Both the position numbers and the translations under genes were made by a program. The notes under the pieces are model-generated. The model worked only from the letters and a program-made list of their open reading frames with translations, had not been told where the DNA came from and made no database searches. This document shows positions 23,775-37,330 of a DNA stretch of 64,000 bases, one piece after another (position 1 is the first letter of the stretch; each line of letters starts with the position of its first letter). Origin of the DNA: Iris pallida (taxonomy: Eukaryota > Streptophyta > Magnoliopsida > Asparagales > Iridaceae). The stretch covers positions 1,172,782 through 1,236,781 of the forward strand of contig JANAVB010004000.1 of the NCBI GenBank assembly GCA_029216955.1, in the 5' to 3' direction.

Positions 23775-24982
23775 ATGCCACCTAGACTATTTTCTAGAGG
23801 AAAAATAAGTAGAAGTGAAGCATCTTCATCCAATTCTCCTTCTTCTCCTCCAAATGTCAATCCCCCTCACACTTTATTTAATCCACCTCCTCCACCCAAT
23901 GCCGACACCTACAATGAGCACATCTTTGTTTTGTTAGAAGCTTCTAACGAATGGTATTCGGATTTTTGTGCATGTAGTGTGGAGCCGGGTCATCCTATCA
24001 ATTTTACCATCTTTCAAGAATTTGAACCTAATTTTAGAGACCTTTGTCTTGATGAACTAGTCTCTACTTCTTCACAAATTTATCTTAATGCCATCCAAAT
24101 ATTTTATTGCAATCTCACACATGATGACCGTAAGATTTATTCAAGGGTAGATGGTATCGACATTGAGTTCGATGACTTCGACTTAGCGGAGTATTTGCAA
24201 CTTCCTGAACCCAACACTTGTGAATGCCTTGTCGATGATCGTGACTTCAAATTTGTTGGTGATATCACCCTAGAAGGCTTTAAGGACATGATGTGTTGAA
24301 CCCAACCTTCGTCCTCGTAAGCTTCTTGCCAAATATCTCAACCAACATTTTTATGAACTTCATCGTATCATATTCTCTTCTATCCTGCCAAAAGCCGGAT
24401 CTGCTGATGAAGTCACCTACCTAGAGATTACGATACTGTATTATCTATATTTCCCTATCCCTTTCAATTTTCCATGTACGATAATGGACTGGATGATTCG
24501 TGCTAGGAAGAAGCCCAAAGCACTTTTCTATGCTATGTACCTTTGTATGATATTTTAGGAGCTCCTGCATATCTCTCTAAGGCTCGTAGGACTGTTCCTG
24601 CACCTTTACCTCCTGCTCCTGTTGAGGAAGCATCATCTGATTATGATGCCCCTCAACCTGAACCATCTACCATCCTGGATTCCATCAGATACATGTTGCA
24701 TGACCGCTTCCGGTTGGAAGACGATCGCTATACTCAGCTGGATTATCGGACCACTCTTCAGATGATCGCCATTAACAACACTTTTATGACATCTGATACA
24801 ATATGGCAAGGCATCCAACTATGCCTTTACCTATGGGTCGGGACCCTTCTTGCGAAGGCTACCGGATTGATGACCCTTGGGCCATGAGGTATCTGGATCC
24901 TGATGCTGCTTTTGTCGATCCTCGTTGCTCTGCCAGCGATCCGTCAGATTCTACTGGTCCATCCCATCCTCCTACTCGTTGA
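23775..24982 (+). pseudogene. Env-like third ORF of a SIRE-type copia element
   Basis: The ATG at 23775 opens a 174-codon frame: a Ser/Pro-rich N-terminus (SEASSSNSPSSPPNVNPPH), then FVLLEASNEWYSDFCACSVEPGH and DGIDIEFDDFDLAEYLQLPEP. After a frameshift at about 24298 homology continues as PNLRPRKLLAKYLNQHFYELH and DEVTYLEITILYYLYFPIPFN, then from 24560 a Pro-rich part (VPAPLPPAPVEEASSDYD) ending GPSHPPTR with TGA at 24980-24982. The same domain appears in copia B at 37877-38740. Plant SIRE-like elements carry such an env-like or transposon-protein ORF of unknown role. I see no convincing signal peptide or membrane anchor in the readable parts. Confidence 0.7.
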
Positions 24983-25463
24983 CGGATTTGGTCTACTTCC
25001 TTACGATGCTGCTGATGCACCTTAGTTATGTTTCTGCTTTGTAGTTTCATTTTATGCACTCTAGTTATATTTTTCTTCTAGTTTCATTTCATATGTCTGA
25101 CTGCAAGTTTCTTCTACTTGATTATCAAACTGCTAGTTTTCTCTATTAAAGTTTGGTTATGGTTATGTCGTGTACTTGCTCTCTTCACTTTGTTTTTTAT
25201 CCCTTTACGGGAGAGCTATGCACTATTTTTCTAAATGACAAAGGGGAAAAAAAATAGCATACTATGTGATATTTGATGTGATATTGTATATGCATTGTAT
25301 CTGTCTGTCTGTTGTGCTTGGATAAATCCTTTAGGATGGAAATATTCATTTGCGGGGGAGCCACATTATACGTACAAAAGCTCTTCTCTCCTTCAACATG
25401 TGTCCAGGTATGAATATTGAGACATACAAATATCACTTTGTCAATTATCAAAATAGAGGAGAT
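24983..25463 (+). other. Copia #1 3' untranslated region and polypurine tract
   Basis: AT-rich non-coding sequence ends in AAATAGAGGAGAT (25451-25463), a degenerate polypurine tract directly before the LTR start TGTTGACCC. Another purine run, gcgggggag, lies near 25352. Confidence 0.7.
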
Positions 25464-25714
25464 TGTTGACCCAAACTGGATCACAATCAATCTGATTTAG
25501 ATAATTAACAAAATGATATCTGATAAGATCCAATATGACACTTCAAGTCCAAGACAGAACATCATCTACAACGCATCAAGTTCAAGACAGACGTCGTCTA
25601 TAAGCTGTTGCATTACATTGCAAATGTATTTGTTCTCAGTCTATAATTTTTTTAATTTATTGAGTCTAGCAAATGTGTACGTTGAGTCGTACTGTGTCAT
25701 CTCAACCCCTAGAC
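25464..25714 (+). repeat. Copia #1 3' LTR, first part
   Basis: Starts TGTTGACCCAAACTGG after the polypurine tract and is interrupted after TAGAC (25710-25714) by the 11.3-kb element. It continues at 37008, giving a reconstructed LTR of about 1.1 kb bounded by TGTTGA and TCAACA. Confidence 0.88.
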
Positions 25715-26368
25715 TGTAAGCCCCCTGAATTTCAGGGCTATTTTAAATTTTTCTAAATAAATTATTTTCGATAAATATTTTATTATTTAATTATTTAGAT
25801 CATTAATGTACCTTTCCGTAACTTTGACTTATGGAGCGTCAGGGATGCCAATCTCTGGAAACTCTCTTCATGAGTTTGAAGTAGACAAGATTATCTTCGT
25901 TTTGATATATCGTGTCCCACATGAATTCGTTCCCTTGTGCTCTTTTTGTATCGCACAACTTCGGGTCAACTTAGACCAATTAATCATTGAATAATTATTC
26001 CCACTTTTATTTTGATCTTCGTTTGCACGTCACCGTGACTTTTAATTTAGGAGCACCAGACCAGTCGTTTTTTCAGAACCAACTTCTTATAAATGATCTA
26101 CTCGAGACGCTCTTCACCCATGACCTTCGTGTCCCACTCAGACACTCCATTTTGTGCTTTATTTTCTTCGCACAATTTTTAGGTCAATTTAGGCCGATTT
26201 ATTTTCTACCGTGAAACCTGATTTATTTTCCTATTTAATTTCGGAACTCAACATCGACCCAACCTAGTCGACCCAAAGTATGGACGTGGCCCACATGAAG
26301 CCTACTACCCACATGACGCTTGTGTCCCATTTATTGGAGTCCCCGTATATTATTTATTTTCCCGTGAT

Positions 26369-26376
26369 TATAAATA
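26369..26376 (+). promoter_or_regulatory. Putative TATA box of LARD-like 5' LTR
   Basis: TATAAATA sits about 650 bases into the LTR, upstream of a CT-rich leader. The same box is present at 33064-33071 in the 3' LTR. Confidence 0.6.
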
Positions 26377-26557
26377 TCCATATTTAATTCAATTATTGCA
26401 CCCGGTTCGATTTTGACCCGACCCGGCTCGACCGAACCCGAACCCAAGCTCCAGGTTGCCCTCTCATGACTGCTCAAATACCCCGCTTAATTTTTTATTT
26501 TTTCTATTTTTGAAAATATCTCTTCCTCCCTCTACTTTATTAAATATCTTAAAATAT

Positions 26558-26687
<130 letters not shown>

Positions 26688-26803
26688 CTCTCTCTCCGAT
26701 TATAAACTACACACCACCTCACCCCCTCCCCCTATTCCTGGCCGAACCCCCCCTCTCTCACTAAAATATCTCTCTCTTTTCCTCTCTCTCTCTCTTAATA
26801 TCT

Positions 26804-26844
<41 letters not shown>

Positions 26845-27989
26845 TCTCTCTCTCCTATAACAAACCCACACTCACACACCACCTCACTTTACACCAACAC
26901 ACACATACCCCCCCATCCAGCCGACTTAACTCTCTCTCTCACTCTCTTTATACACACTCACACACAAAATCTAAACTCTCTCTCACTCTCTTTATACACA
27001 CCCACACCCACAACTCTCTCTCTCCTCACTCAACACACACACACCAGCCGACCTCTCTTCCTCCCCTGGCCGAACACCACCTCCATCTCCTCCTCCTCCA
27101 TACTTCATCACCATCAAGCCCAACACCATCACCATCCTCACACCATCATCACTATGAAACCATGCACCACCATCACCCCCATACCATCTTCACCACCACT
27201 CAAACCACCACGTACCCTCCCCGGCGACGTGCCGCCGCATGCCACCACCACCGCACGACCGCCGCCCGCCGTGGTCGGCCGGCCCCGCCTTGCAGCAGCG
27301 CTGCAAACAGCTGCAGCAGCGTTCGCAGCAGCAGTATGCGCAGTAGCACGCCACCCCGTGCGCTGCCGCGTGCCGCGCGTGCCACTGCGGCCAGCCGCCG
27401 CCGCCGGCGACCCCCCCACCGGCGCGCGCACCCCCGACGACCTCTCCCTGTCCACCACCGGCCTCCCCAACGTGTGAAACACACGATTCGTGCGTTTGGC
27501 ACGAGATCCCGTCAGCGCGTGCGAGTTTTGAACTCGAAAATGGCGCTCCGTCGTAGCAAGTTCGTGCACATTTTTCGAGAGATTCGACCGTTGGATCGGC
27601 GATTTCTTCGCTCCGTCGCAATCTCGGTATATCCATGTTCACTCTTGTCAATTTTCGTCCGTTAATTTCGTCGTTTGATACCTCAAAACTGGCCACCAAG
27701 TTGACGTTTTAAATTAAACTATTTTTGGACAGTTTCGTGGAGCCGACTTCGTCAGCTCGTAACTTCGCCGTCGCAGCTCCGGTTGACGCGCTAACCAGTT
27801 CCTGTGCGTAGCTGGTATAACCATCTTCCTGTCTCCTTTAGATTTCGTTTCATTATAAACAAGTTCGGTTGGTCGAATTCGACGCCAAAGTTGGCCGTCC
27901 GAATCCTTTAATTTGCACTTTTTAAATTCCATTTTTGAACCCGGGAATCCGGATTCAATTTCTGACACCACCCGTAGACTCGTAGCGTC

Positions 27990-28390
27990 GTTCTGGCATG
28001 TTTTCATATAAAATTTGCTTGATTTGGAGAACGTGGGCCCTGGCACGTATTTCGGTGCAAAGCGGATCCCACTTTTTGAGTCAACGGGTCACTTTGAGAT
28101 TGGCTCATCGGAATCCAGTTTCGGATATACCGTTGAGTTCGTATCGTCATTCTGGACTCGTTGACATATAATTTGCTGAGTTTTGAAGACATTTGCTCCG
28201 ACACGTATTTCGGTGCAAACCGGATACCAAGTGTCCGCGTCAACGTATCATTTTGAGATCGGCACATCGGAATTCCATTTCGGACATACCGTTGGGTTCG
28301 TATCATTATTCTGGATTCGTGGACATATAATTTACTAGGTTTTGTAGACTTCTATTCTGACACGTTTTTCGGTGCAAAGTGTGTCCAACG
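27990..28390 (+). repeat. 158-bp tandem repeats within the LTR (about 3 units)
   Basis: The landmark cggtgcaaa occurs at 28053, 28211 and 28370, 158 to 159 bp apart, each followed by a tcaacg or ttgagatcgg block and by gttcgtatc(g/a)tcattctgga. The homologous array in the minus-strand element has four units (58600-59250); the 3' LTR copy is at about 34590-35010. Confidence 0.88.
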
Positions 28391-30383
28391 ACGGACATCA
28401 TTTTGACCCAAAATTACCGTTTTGCCCCTGTATCCAAATTGGACTTATGGGTAGGCTGTCCTAGCTAATTTGACCATTCTGGACACGTTGGTGATAATTA
28501 TTTTATCATCCGACAACATCTGTAGATTTTGATTATGTATTATCCTTAATTTATAATTAATTATTTTTCCAGAAATTGATACTTTCTGGTTTTGAATTTT
28601 TATATATATTTTAATTTATGTAAAAATCTGGAAAAAATTGTATATGAATACTATGTTAATTTAGCTAATTTATTATAATTTTTCCAGCATTTAATAAGTA
28701 CTTTTGATATTTTATAAAAATAGGAAAACAGAACTCATTTTCAGGATACATATTTTTGCTGATTTTTAATAAATATTTGTGAGGGTTTATAAATCCCAGA
28801 AAAATTAGTATAAATTTCTATAATTAAAAAGGATCATTTTGGTATTTTATTTTATGTATATTTGAGCTTTTTGTCTATCTCAAAAATTATTGGAACGTAG
28901 GGTACAGTTTGATTTAATTATCGCGTAGTTACGACTTTCAATGTTTTGTGTTGTTTTGAGTTATTGGAGTATTGGACCACCCCCTACACTAGTGCAAAGA
29001 TCCTAGGAAGTTTGTTTGTGTATAGTGGCACTCCACATTAGACTTTTATGCTAGGTCCCCACTTAGTTAGTGTCCAGTTAGGAGTCGTGTCTCACCACTA
29101 GTGTAGTATTGAACATAGCTTAGAACTGAGATTGTGTATCATTATTGACAGGACACCGGACATCTATATCTTCGTACTAGTATTCTTACTTTGCTCGAGG
29201 CAAGTACATCTACAAACTCATTTACTGTCTTTTAATGCTAGAACATGTATTAACCGAGGTAGCAAGTTAAATCTTTACATGTTACATTAATTTAGTCCCT
29301 ACCATGCTTAGGATAATTATCATATCTTCACATGCTTCTTACTGGTTCCCCTTACATGTTTCATTATGCTTATATCTGCCCGAGTATTCACATGTTTTTA
29401 CTGCTCTCAGTACTTTTACCTGTTTTACTGCTATTAGTACCTACCGTACTTTATACCGATCCCAGTACCTCTCACATATTCTATATCGTTCTCGTATCTC
29501 TCACATGTTATATATATGGGTTATGGGGAAACTGACAGTTGAGTACGTGATCATGCCCCCTCTACAGTACCGAGCAAAGTTTTATTTTATATGTTACTGC
29601 GCCGTAGGCCTTACTCTCAAAGCTGTATTTGTGAATATGTACATCTATCGCCTTTATACTTGTACGAAAGTACATTTCATTATGTGCCCCTGCACATTGT
29701 ATACCTATTGACAATCACGTACCTACTACAGTTTTAAACATTACATATACATCTGTCTCTATGACATATGTATCCTTGCCATGATAGATTATGAGTCACA
29801 TCATGATTCCAGATATGCCATGTTCCATATGTTACTATGATACTGTGATCCCAGTTGTACCATGAGGCCATATTCCCAAGTATTTCCTGTTTTATAGACT
29901 TATCATACTGTGTTTCTTGTTGTACATCTCTTTCATTATATGTTCAGTACTTTAGTTATAGAGGTTGTACTTGCTCTCGTCCTGACAGGATAACGTTGTA
30001 GGTATACTTTTCGAGAAGGAAACGCTACGTGTTACATATTATGGTACTGCATTGGGGACCTGGTCTTAGCTCCAGAAGAGGCCCCAGCGGGGAACCTTGC
30101 TTAGTTATCTTTTTTGTGTTTTGAGACTTAGACTTTGTCTGTACTTATATTTGGATACTGGACTTTGTCTCCAGTTAGATACTTGGAAGTGTATTATTAA
30201 GTCTGTGCTTATGTTACCTTTGCTTATAGATGCTGTATTGTGATGAACCTTAAATGTGATTTTAGAACTTTTAGCTGCTTAGATCCTTTATTGTTTATTC
30301 TAGAACAACTTACTGCACTTTAACCAAGCGTAGGCTGGACATGGCTCGGCCCGGCCCAACAATTTGGGTATCGGGTCGTGACA

Positions 30384-32407
30384 TGTTTTTTTGGCGGCCC
30401 ATACAGGTCTCGACTTAAGTTGTTTGGTTACGTTATTGTACCAAGCATGCCTGTAATTAGGATCTAGGACAACTTGATACAACTAGGAATAAATAATTAG
30501 AACACCTAGAGGATTTCTAGGATTGCAACATAGGAGAACTCATCACAGCATAGGGCCGTTAACTGTATTTAGTATCTTGTTTGAAATTCAGTGTGTTACA
30601 ATTTTGACCAAGTTTGTACCCTTGGGATGACCCCTGAGGATCTTACTTTAATCTTACCTAGAATTCTGTTTCCACTTATTTCTATTTACTCTTCCTTAAT
30701 TCATTGTTGAAATTGATTTCTGATTTTCGTTGTTAACTTTGATCTTGCATCGTGATAAATTTTGTGGATTAAATTATGATATATCCTGATAAGCTAAACG
30801 TCTGCTTTATTTATGGAGTTTAGAATTTATCGCAGCCATATTAGCTGGTATGACAAAAACATAGAGCCTGATTTCGGATATACTATCCTATTCATAGAAT
30901 TTAGATTTTCTCGCAGCCATACCGGTTGGCGTGGCGAGGATTCTAGATAATATGATTATAGGGTGTATACCATAGTTATGACTCTATCGTTTATTGCATC
31001 TAAGCTTACTGGTGTGGCAAAAATTCTGGCAACATGATTTCAGGAAGATGTGTATGGCTATCAGATCGTATCTTAACTTGGTTTACTTTGTTATGACCGA
31101 ATGAGCAAGAATAAATTCTTATCATCATTTTTCCCCGTCTTGATTAACTCTGTTCTATTTTACATCTACAACTAGGATTATAGGTTCTCTAGGACTCTCC
31201 AACAGGATTGCTTTCATGTTATCTTTTTGGACATAGTTATTTTTGTGTTCCATCTTTCCTATGACTTGACTAAACTCTTTTTCGTTAACCTCTTGGGTAA
31301 TTCTTCTCGTTATACATCTCGTTGTCTTCGTACCATTCTTGGAGATATTCTGATAAACCTTTCCGTCTTGCTTGACCCTTTAACTTGTTTGGACACGGTT
31401 ATGGATTGCTTGACCCAGTCTTAGGCTTTGTTACCTTTTACTTGATAGACGACCGAAATAGCCAAACCTTGTTGACTGATCCTGTAGTATAACTATAAAT
31501 GTATTGTATGGTTGTGATAAATACTTTTCCTAGGGATTGGTTAGATTAAGCTTATAGGACGAGTATAAGTGACTGACTGTAGTAGACTTGGAAACCATTA
31601 AGAACGATTGCATTGATAGTATGACTTGATGATAGGGTATCTAAGATGGAGGAATGAGATAATATATTGTTATGACTATGGATGGAGGATTAGAATCTTG
31701 TGCTTAGCAGTTTGAGGATTTAGCATTTGTAGAATTTTGGTTGGGTTACGTCTAGCTAATTGCATGTGATTAGAGGGTCGATCGATATGTGGATTGATAT
31801 AGAATAAGTTAGAACGAGTTATCGTATTGCGTACGAGATCGAAAAAATATCAGTTAAAAGACAAGGAACAAGACAAAGACATATGTACATTGGTAATTAA
31901 TAAATCAGAAGTTTTGAAATCGAGGATTTATATTCGGAGGACTTGTTAAGTAAAAAGAAGAAGGTCTACGCCAAGAATAAGAATTGAACGTATGATTTCA
32001 AGGAGAAACTGTAGGAAAAGATTGACGACAAATAATGCAAAGGGCCAGTGGATTGATAGAATATGGATACTTAGGATGAGATAAGGAAATCCAGTATTTA
32101 CAATTGAGATTAAAAATATGGTTGATGATTAAGCATTTTAGGCTTATAGACATACCCAGAGAATGACCTATAGTTTAGGGTATACATGAAGGTTCCATGT
32201 TAGTATGGAAGATTTTAAAGGATATGTGACGTAGTTTATGATAGAAGGACTTTGTTGAACCAGAACTAAAAAGATTGTAGGAGAAACATAAGAGATGATT
32301 ACAAGGATAGCAGATTGAGTATCGTAGCCAGAGTAGCTACATGTTATAGTTTGACCGGTTGGATGATTTTTAATTTCGAGGACAAAATTTTTGTAAGGTG
32401 GGTAGGA
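30384..32407 (+). other. Non-coding internal domain of LARD-like element
   Basis: No ORF longer than 65 codons and no gag or pol homology. Nine bases after the LTR is TGGCGGCCCATACAGG (30392-30407), a possible primer binding site. 30790-31080 holds three copies, about 82 bp apart, of a unit around GCAGCCATACCGGTTGGCGT. The same block occurs in the other long-LTR element at 61981-62250. The domain ends with the polypurine tract at 32394-32407. Confidence 0.85.
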
Positions 32408-33265
32408 TGTAAGCCCCCTGAATTTCAGGACTATTTTAAATTTTTCTAAATGAATTATTTTCGATAAATATTTTATTATTTAATTGTTTAGCTCATTAAT
32501 GTACCTTTCCGTAACTTTGACTTCTGGAGCGTCCGGGATGCCAATCTCTAGAAACTCTCTTCATGAGTTTTGAAGTAGACAAGATTATCTTCGTTTTGAT
32601 ATATCGTGTCCCACTTGAATTCGTTCCCTTGTGCTCTTTTTGTATCGCACAACTTCGGGTCAACTTAGACCAATTAATCATTGAATAATTATTCCCACTT
32701 TTATTTTTGATCTTCGTTTGCACGTCACCGTGACTTTTAATTTAGGAGCACCAGACCAGTCGTTTTCTCAGAACCAACTTCTCATAAATGATCTACTCGA
32801 GACGCTCTTCACCCATGACCTTCGTGTCCCACTCAGACACTCCATTTTGTGCTTCATTTTCTTCGCACAATTTTTGGGTCAATTTAGGCCGATTTATTTT
32901 CTACCGTTAAACCTGATTTATTTTCCAATTTAATTTCGGGACCCGACATCGATCCAACCTAGTCGACCCAAAGTATGGACGTGGCCCACATAAAGCCTAC
33001 TACCCACATGACGCTTGTGTCCCATTTATTGGAGTCCCTGTCTATTATTTATTTTCCCCTGATTATAAATACCCATATTTAATTCAATTATTGCACCCGG
33101 TTCGATTTTGACCCCACCCGGCTCGATCGAACCCGAACCCAAGCTCCAGGTTGCCCTCTCATGACTGCTCAAATACCCCGCTTAATTTTTCTATATTTCC
33201 TATTTTTGAAAATATCTCTTCCTCCCTCTACTTTATTAAATATCTTAAAATATCTTTTTATATAT

Positions 33266-33345
<80 letters not shown>

Positions 33346-36300
33346 ATCTCTCTCTCCTATTATAAACTACACACCACCTCACCCCCTCCCCCTATTCCTG
33401 GCCGAACACCCCCTCTCTCTCACTAAAATATCTCTCTCTTTTCCTCTCCCTCTCTTAAATATCTCCTATATATATATACATATATATATATACACACACT
33501 CTCTCTCCTATAACAAACCCACACTCACCTCACTTTACACCTACACACACATACCCCCCCATCCAGCCGACTTAACTCTCTCTCTCACTCTCTTTATACA
33601 CACTCACACACAAAATCTAAACTCTCTCTCACTCTCTTTATACACACCCACACCCACAACTCTCTCTCTCTCTCTCACTCAACACACACACACACCAGCC
33701 GACCCCTCTTCCTCCCCTGGCCGAACACCACCTCCATCTCCTCCTCCTCCATACTTCATCACCATCAAGCCTAACACCATCACCATCCTCACACCATCAT
33801 CACCATGAAACCATGCACCACCATCACCCCCATACCATCTTCACCACCACTCAAACCACCACGTACCCTCCCCGGCGACGCGCCGCCGCACGCCGCCACC
33901 ACCGCATGACCGCCGCCCACCGTGGTCGGCCGGCCCCCCCCGCAGCAGCGTTCGCAGCAGCAGTATGCGCAGTAGCACGCCACCCAGTGCGCTGCCGCGC
34001 GCCGCGCACGCCACCGCGGCCAGCCGCCACCGCCGACGACCCCCCACCGGCGTGCGCACCCCCGACGACCTCTCCCTCTCCACCACCGGCCTCCCCGACG
34101 TGTGAAACACACGATTCGTGCGTTTGGCACGAGATCCCGTCGGCGTGCGCGAGTTTTGAACTCGAAAATGGTGCTCCGTCGCAGCAAGTTCGTGTGTATT
34201 TTTCGAGAGATCCGACCGTTGGATCCACGATTTCTTTGCTCCGTCACAATCTCGGTATATCCATCTTCACTCCTGTCAATTTTCGTCCGTTAATTTCGTC
34301 GTTTGATACCTCAAAACTGGCCACCAATTTGACTTTTTAAATTAAACTATTTTTGGACAGTTTCGTGGAGCCGACTTCGTCAGCTCGTAACTTCACCGTC
34401 GCAGCTCCGGTTGATGCGCTACCAGTTCCTGTGCGCAGCTGGTATAACCATCTTCCTGTCTCCTTTAGATTTTGTTTCATTATAAGCACGTTCGGTTGGT
34501 CGAATTCGACGCCAAAGTTGGCCGTCCGAATCCTTTAATTTGTACTTGTTAAATTCTATTTTTGAACCCGGGACTCCGAATTCAATTTCTGACACCACCA
34601 GTAGACTCGTGGCGTCGTTCTGGCATGTTTTCATATAAAATTTGCTTGATTTGGAGAACGTGGGCCCTGGCACGTATTTCGGTGCAAAGCGGGTCCCACT
34701 TTTTGAGTCAACGGGTCACTTTGAGATCGGCTCATCGAAATCCAGTTTCGGATATACCGTTGAGTTCGTATCGTCATTCTGGACTCGTTGACATATAATT
34801 TACTGAGTTTTGAAGACATTTGCTTCGGTACGCATTTCGGTGCAAACCGGATACCAAGTGTCCGAGTCAACGTATCATTTTGAGATCGGCACATCGGAAT
34901 TCTATTTCGGACATACCGTTGGGTTCGTATCATCATTCTGGATTCGTGGACATATAATTTGCTAGGTTTTGTAGACTTCTATTCTGACACATTTTTCGGT
35001 GCAAAGTGTGTCCAACGGCGGATATCATTTTGACCCAAAATTACCATTTTGCCCCTGTGTCCAAATGGACTTATGGGTAGGCTATCCTAGCTAATTTGAC
35101 CGTTCTGGACACGTTGGTGATAATTATTTTATCATCCGACAACATCTGTAGATTTTGATTATGTATTATCCTTAATTTATAATTAATTATTTTTCCAGAA
35201 ATTGTTACTTTCTGGTTTTGAATTTTTATATATATTTTAATTTCTGTAAAAATCTGGGAAAATTTTTATATAAATACTATGTTAATTTAGCTAATTTATT
35301 ATAATTTTTCCAGCATTTAATAAGTACTTTTGATATTTTATAAAAATAGGAAAACAGAACTCATTTTCAGGATACATATTTTTGCTGATTTTTAATAAAT
35401 ATTTGTGAGGGTTTATAAATCCCAGAAAAATTAGTATAAATTTCTATAATTTAAAAGGATCATTTTGGTATTTTATTTTATGTATATTTGAGCTTTTTGT
35501 CTATCTCAAAAATTATTGGAACGTAGGGTACAGTTTGATTTAATTATTGCGTAGTTACGACTTTCAATGTTTTGTGTTATTTTGAGTTATTATAGTATTG
35601 GACCACCCCCTACACTAGTGCAAAGATCCTAGAAAGTTAGTTTGTGTATAGTGGCACTCCACATTAGACTTTTATGCTAGGTCCCCACTTAGTTAGTGTC
35701 CAGTTAGGAGTCGTGTCTCACCACTAGTGTAGTATTGAACATAGCTTAGAACTGAGATTGTGTATCATTATTGACAGGACACCGAACATCTATACCTTCG
35801 TACTAGTATTCTTACTTTGCTCGAGGCAAGTACATCTACAAACTCATTTACTGTCTTTTAATGCTAGAACATGTATTAACCGAGGTAGCAAGTTAAATCT
35901 TCACATGTTACATTAATTTAGTCCCTTCCATGCTTAGGACAATTATCATATCTTCACATGCTTCTTACTGGTTCCCCTTACATGTTTCACTATGCTTATA
36001 TCTGCCCGAGTATTCACATGTTTTTACTGCTCTCAGTACTTTCACCTGTTTACTGCTATTAGTACCTACCGTACTTTATACCGATCCCAGTACCTCTCAC
36101 ATGTTCTATATCGTTCTCGTATCTCTCACATGTTATATATATGGGTTATGGGGAAACTGACAGTTGAGTACGTGATCATGCCCCCTCTACAGTACCTAGC
36201 AAAGTTTCATTTTATATGTTACTGCGCCGTAGGCCTTACTCTCAAAGCTGTATTTGTGCGTATGTACATCTATCGCCTTTACACTTGTACGGAAGTACAT

Positions 36301-37007
36301 TTCTTTATGTGCCCCTGCACATTGTACACCTATTGACGATCATTTACCTGCTACAGTTTTAAACATTACATATACATCTGTCTCTATGACATATGTATCC
36401 TTGCCATGATAGATTATGAGTCACATCATGATTCCAGATATGCCATGTTCCATATGTTACTATGATACTGTGATCCCAGTTGTACCATGAGGCCATGTTT
36501 TCAAGTATTTCATGTTTTATAGACTTATCACACTGTGTTTCTTGTTGTACATCTCTTTCATTATATGTTCAGTACTTTAGTTGTAGAGGTTGTACTTGCT
36601 CCCGTCCTGACAGGATAACGTTGTAGGTATACTTTTCGAGAAGGAAACGCTACGTGTTACATATTATGGTACTGCATTGAGGACCTGGCCTTAGCTCCAG
36701 AAGAGGCCCCAGCGGGGAACCTTGCTTAGTTATCTTTTTGTGTTTTGAGACTTAGACTTTGTCTGTACTTATATTTGGATACTGGACTTTGTCTCCAGTT
36801 AGATACTTGGAAGTGTATTATTAAGTCTGTGCTTATGTTACCTTCGCTTATAGATGCTGTGTTGTGATGAACCTTAAATGTGATTTTAGAACTTTTAGCT
36901 GCTTAGATCCTTTATTGTTTATTCTAGAACAGCTTACTGCGCTTTAACCAAGCGTAGGCTGGACATGGCTCGGCCTGACCCAATAATTTGGGTATCGGGT
37001 CGTGATA
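32408..37007 (+). repeat. LARD-like element 3' LTR
   Basis: Colinear with the 5' LTR over its full length, with scattered substitutions, shorter TA runs (33271-33343) and a deletion of about two dozen bases near 33940. It ends GTGATA, one transition from GTGACA. Confidence 0.93.
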
Positions 37008-37103
37008 TAGACATAGCTCTCCAAACTCCACCATACAAACAGACCAATTTTTGAACCAAACCAAACTACCCTCACCCATATAGGGCTTCTGGTCTGAGGC
37101 AGA

Positions 37104-37207
37104 CCGAACTCGGGCCGAACTCTGCCTAAGGTAGAACTCGGGCCGAACTCTGCCTAAGACAGAACTCGGGCCGAACTCTGCCTAAGGCAGAACTCGGGCC
37201 GAATTCG
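37104..37207 (+). repeat. 28-bp tandem repeats in copia LTR, upstream of TATA
   Basis: CGGGCCGAACTCTGCCTAAG begins at 37111, 37139 and 37167, and a variant at 37195, exactly 28 bp apart. Each unit contains the dyad TGCCTAAGGCA or a variant. It ends about 115 bases before the TATA box. Confidence 0.92.
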
Positions 37208-37322
37208 GCCTCCTTAAAATCAGCAACCTGATTTTTAGGAACACCTTGCTACGAGCTATCCAATGGTCAAATTTTTGAATATTTGGGACAGAACTCTGGC
37301 CGAACTCGGCCTCGCCTGACTA

Positions 37323-37330
37323 GTATAAAT
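37323..37330 (+). promoter_or_regulatory. TATA box of copia #1 LTR
   Basis: TATAAATA within agtataaatagagc, followed by a CT-rich leader (catctctcactctcaagc). The same arrangement occurs in the copia B LTR at 54742-54749. Confidence 0.7.

Noticed and set aside
28004..28306. Recurrent MIRTQRYVRNGIPM-type peptides (also 34631-34936 and 58709-59140)
   Set aside because: They look like protein repeats but are translations of the 158-bp DNA repeat; the frame is not maintained across units in all copies.
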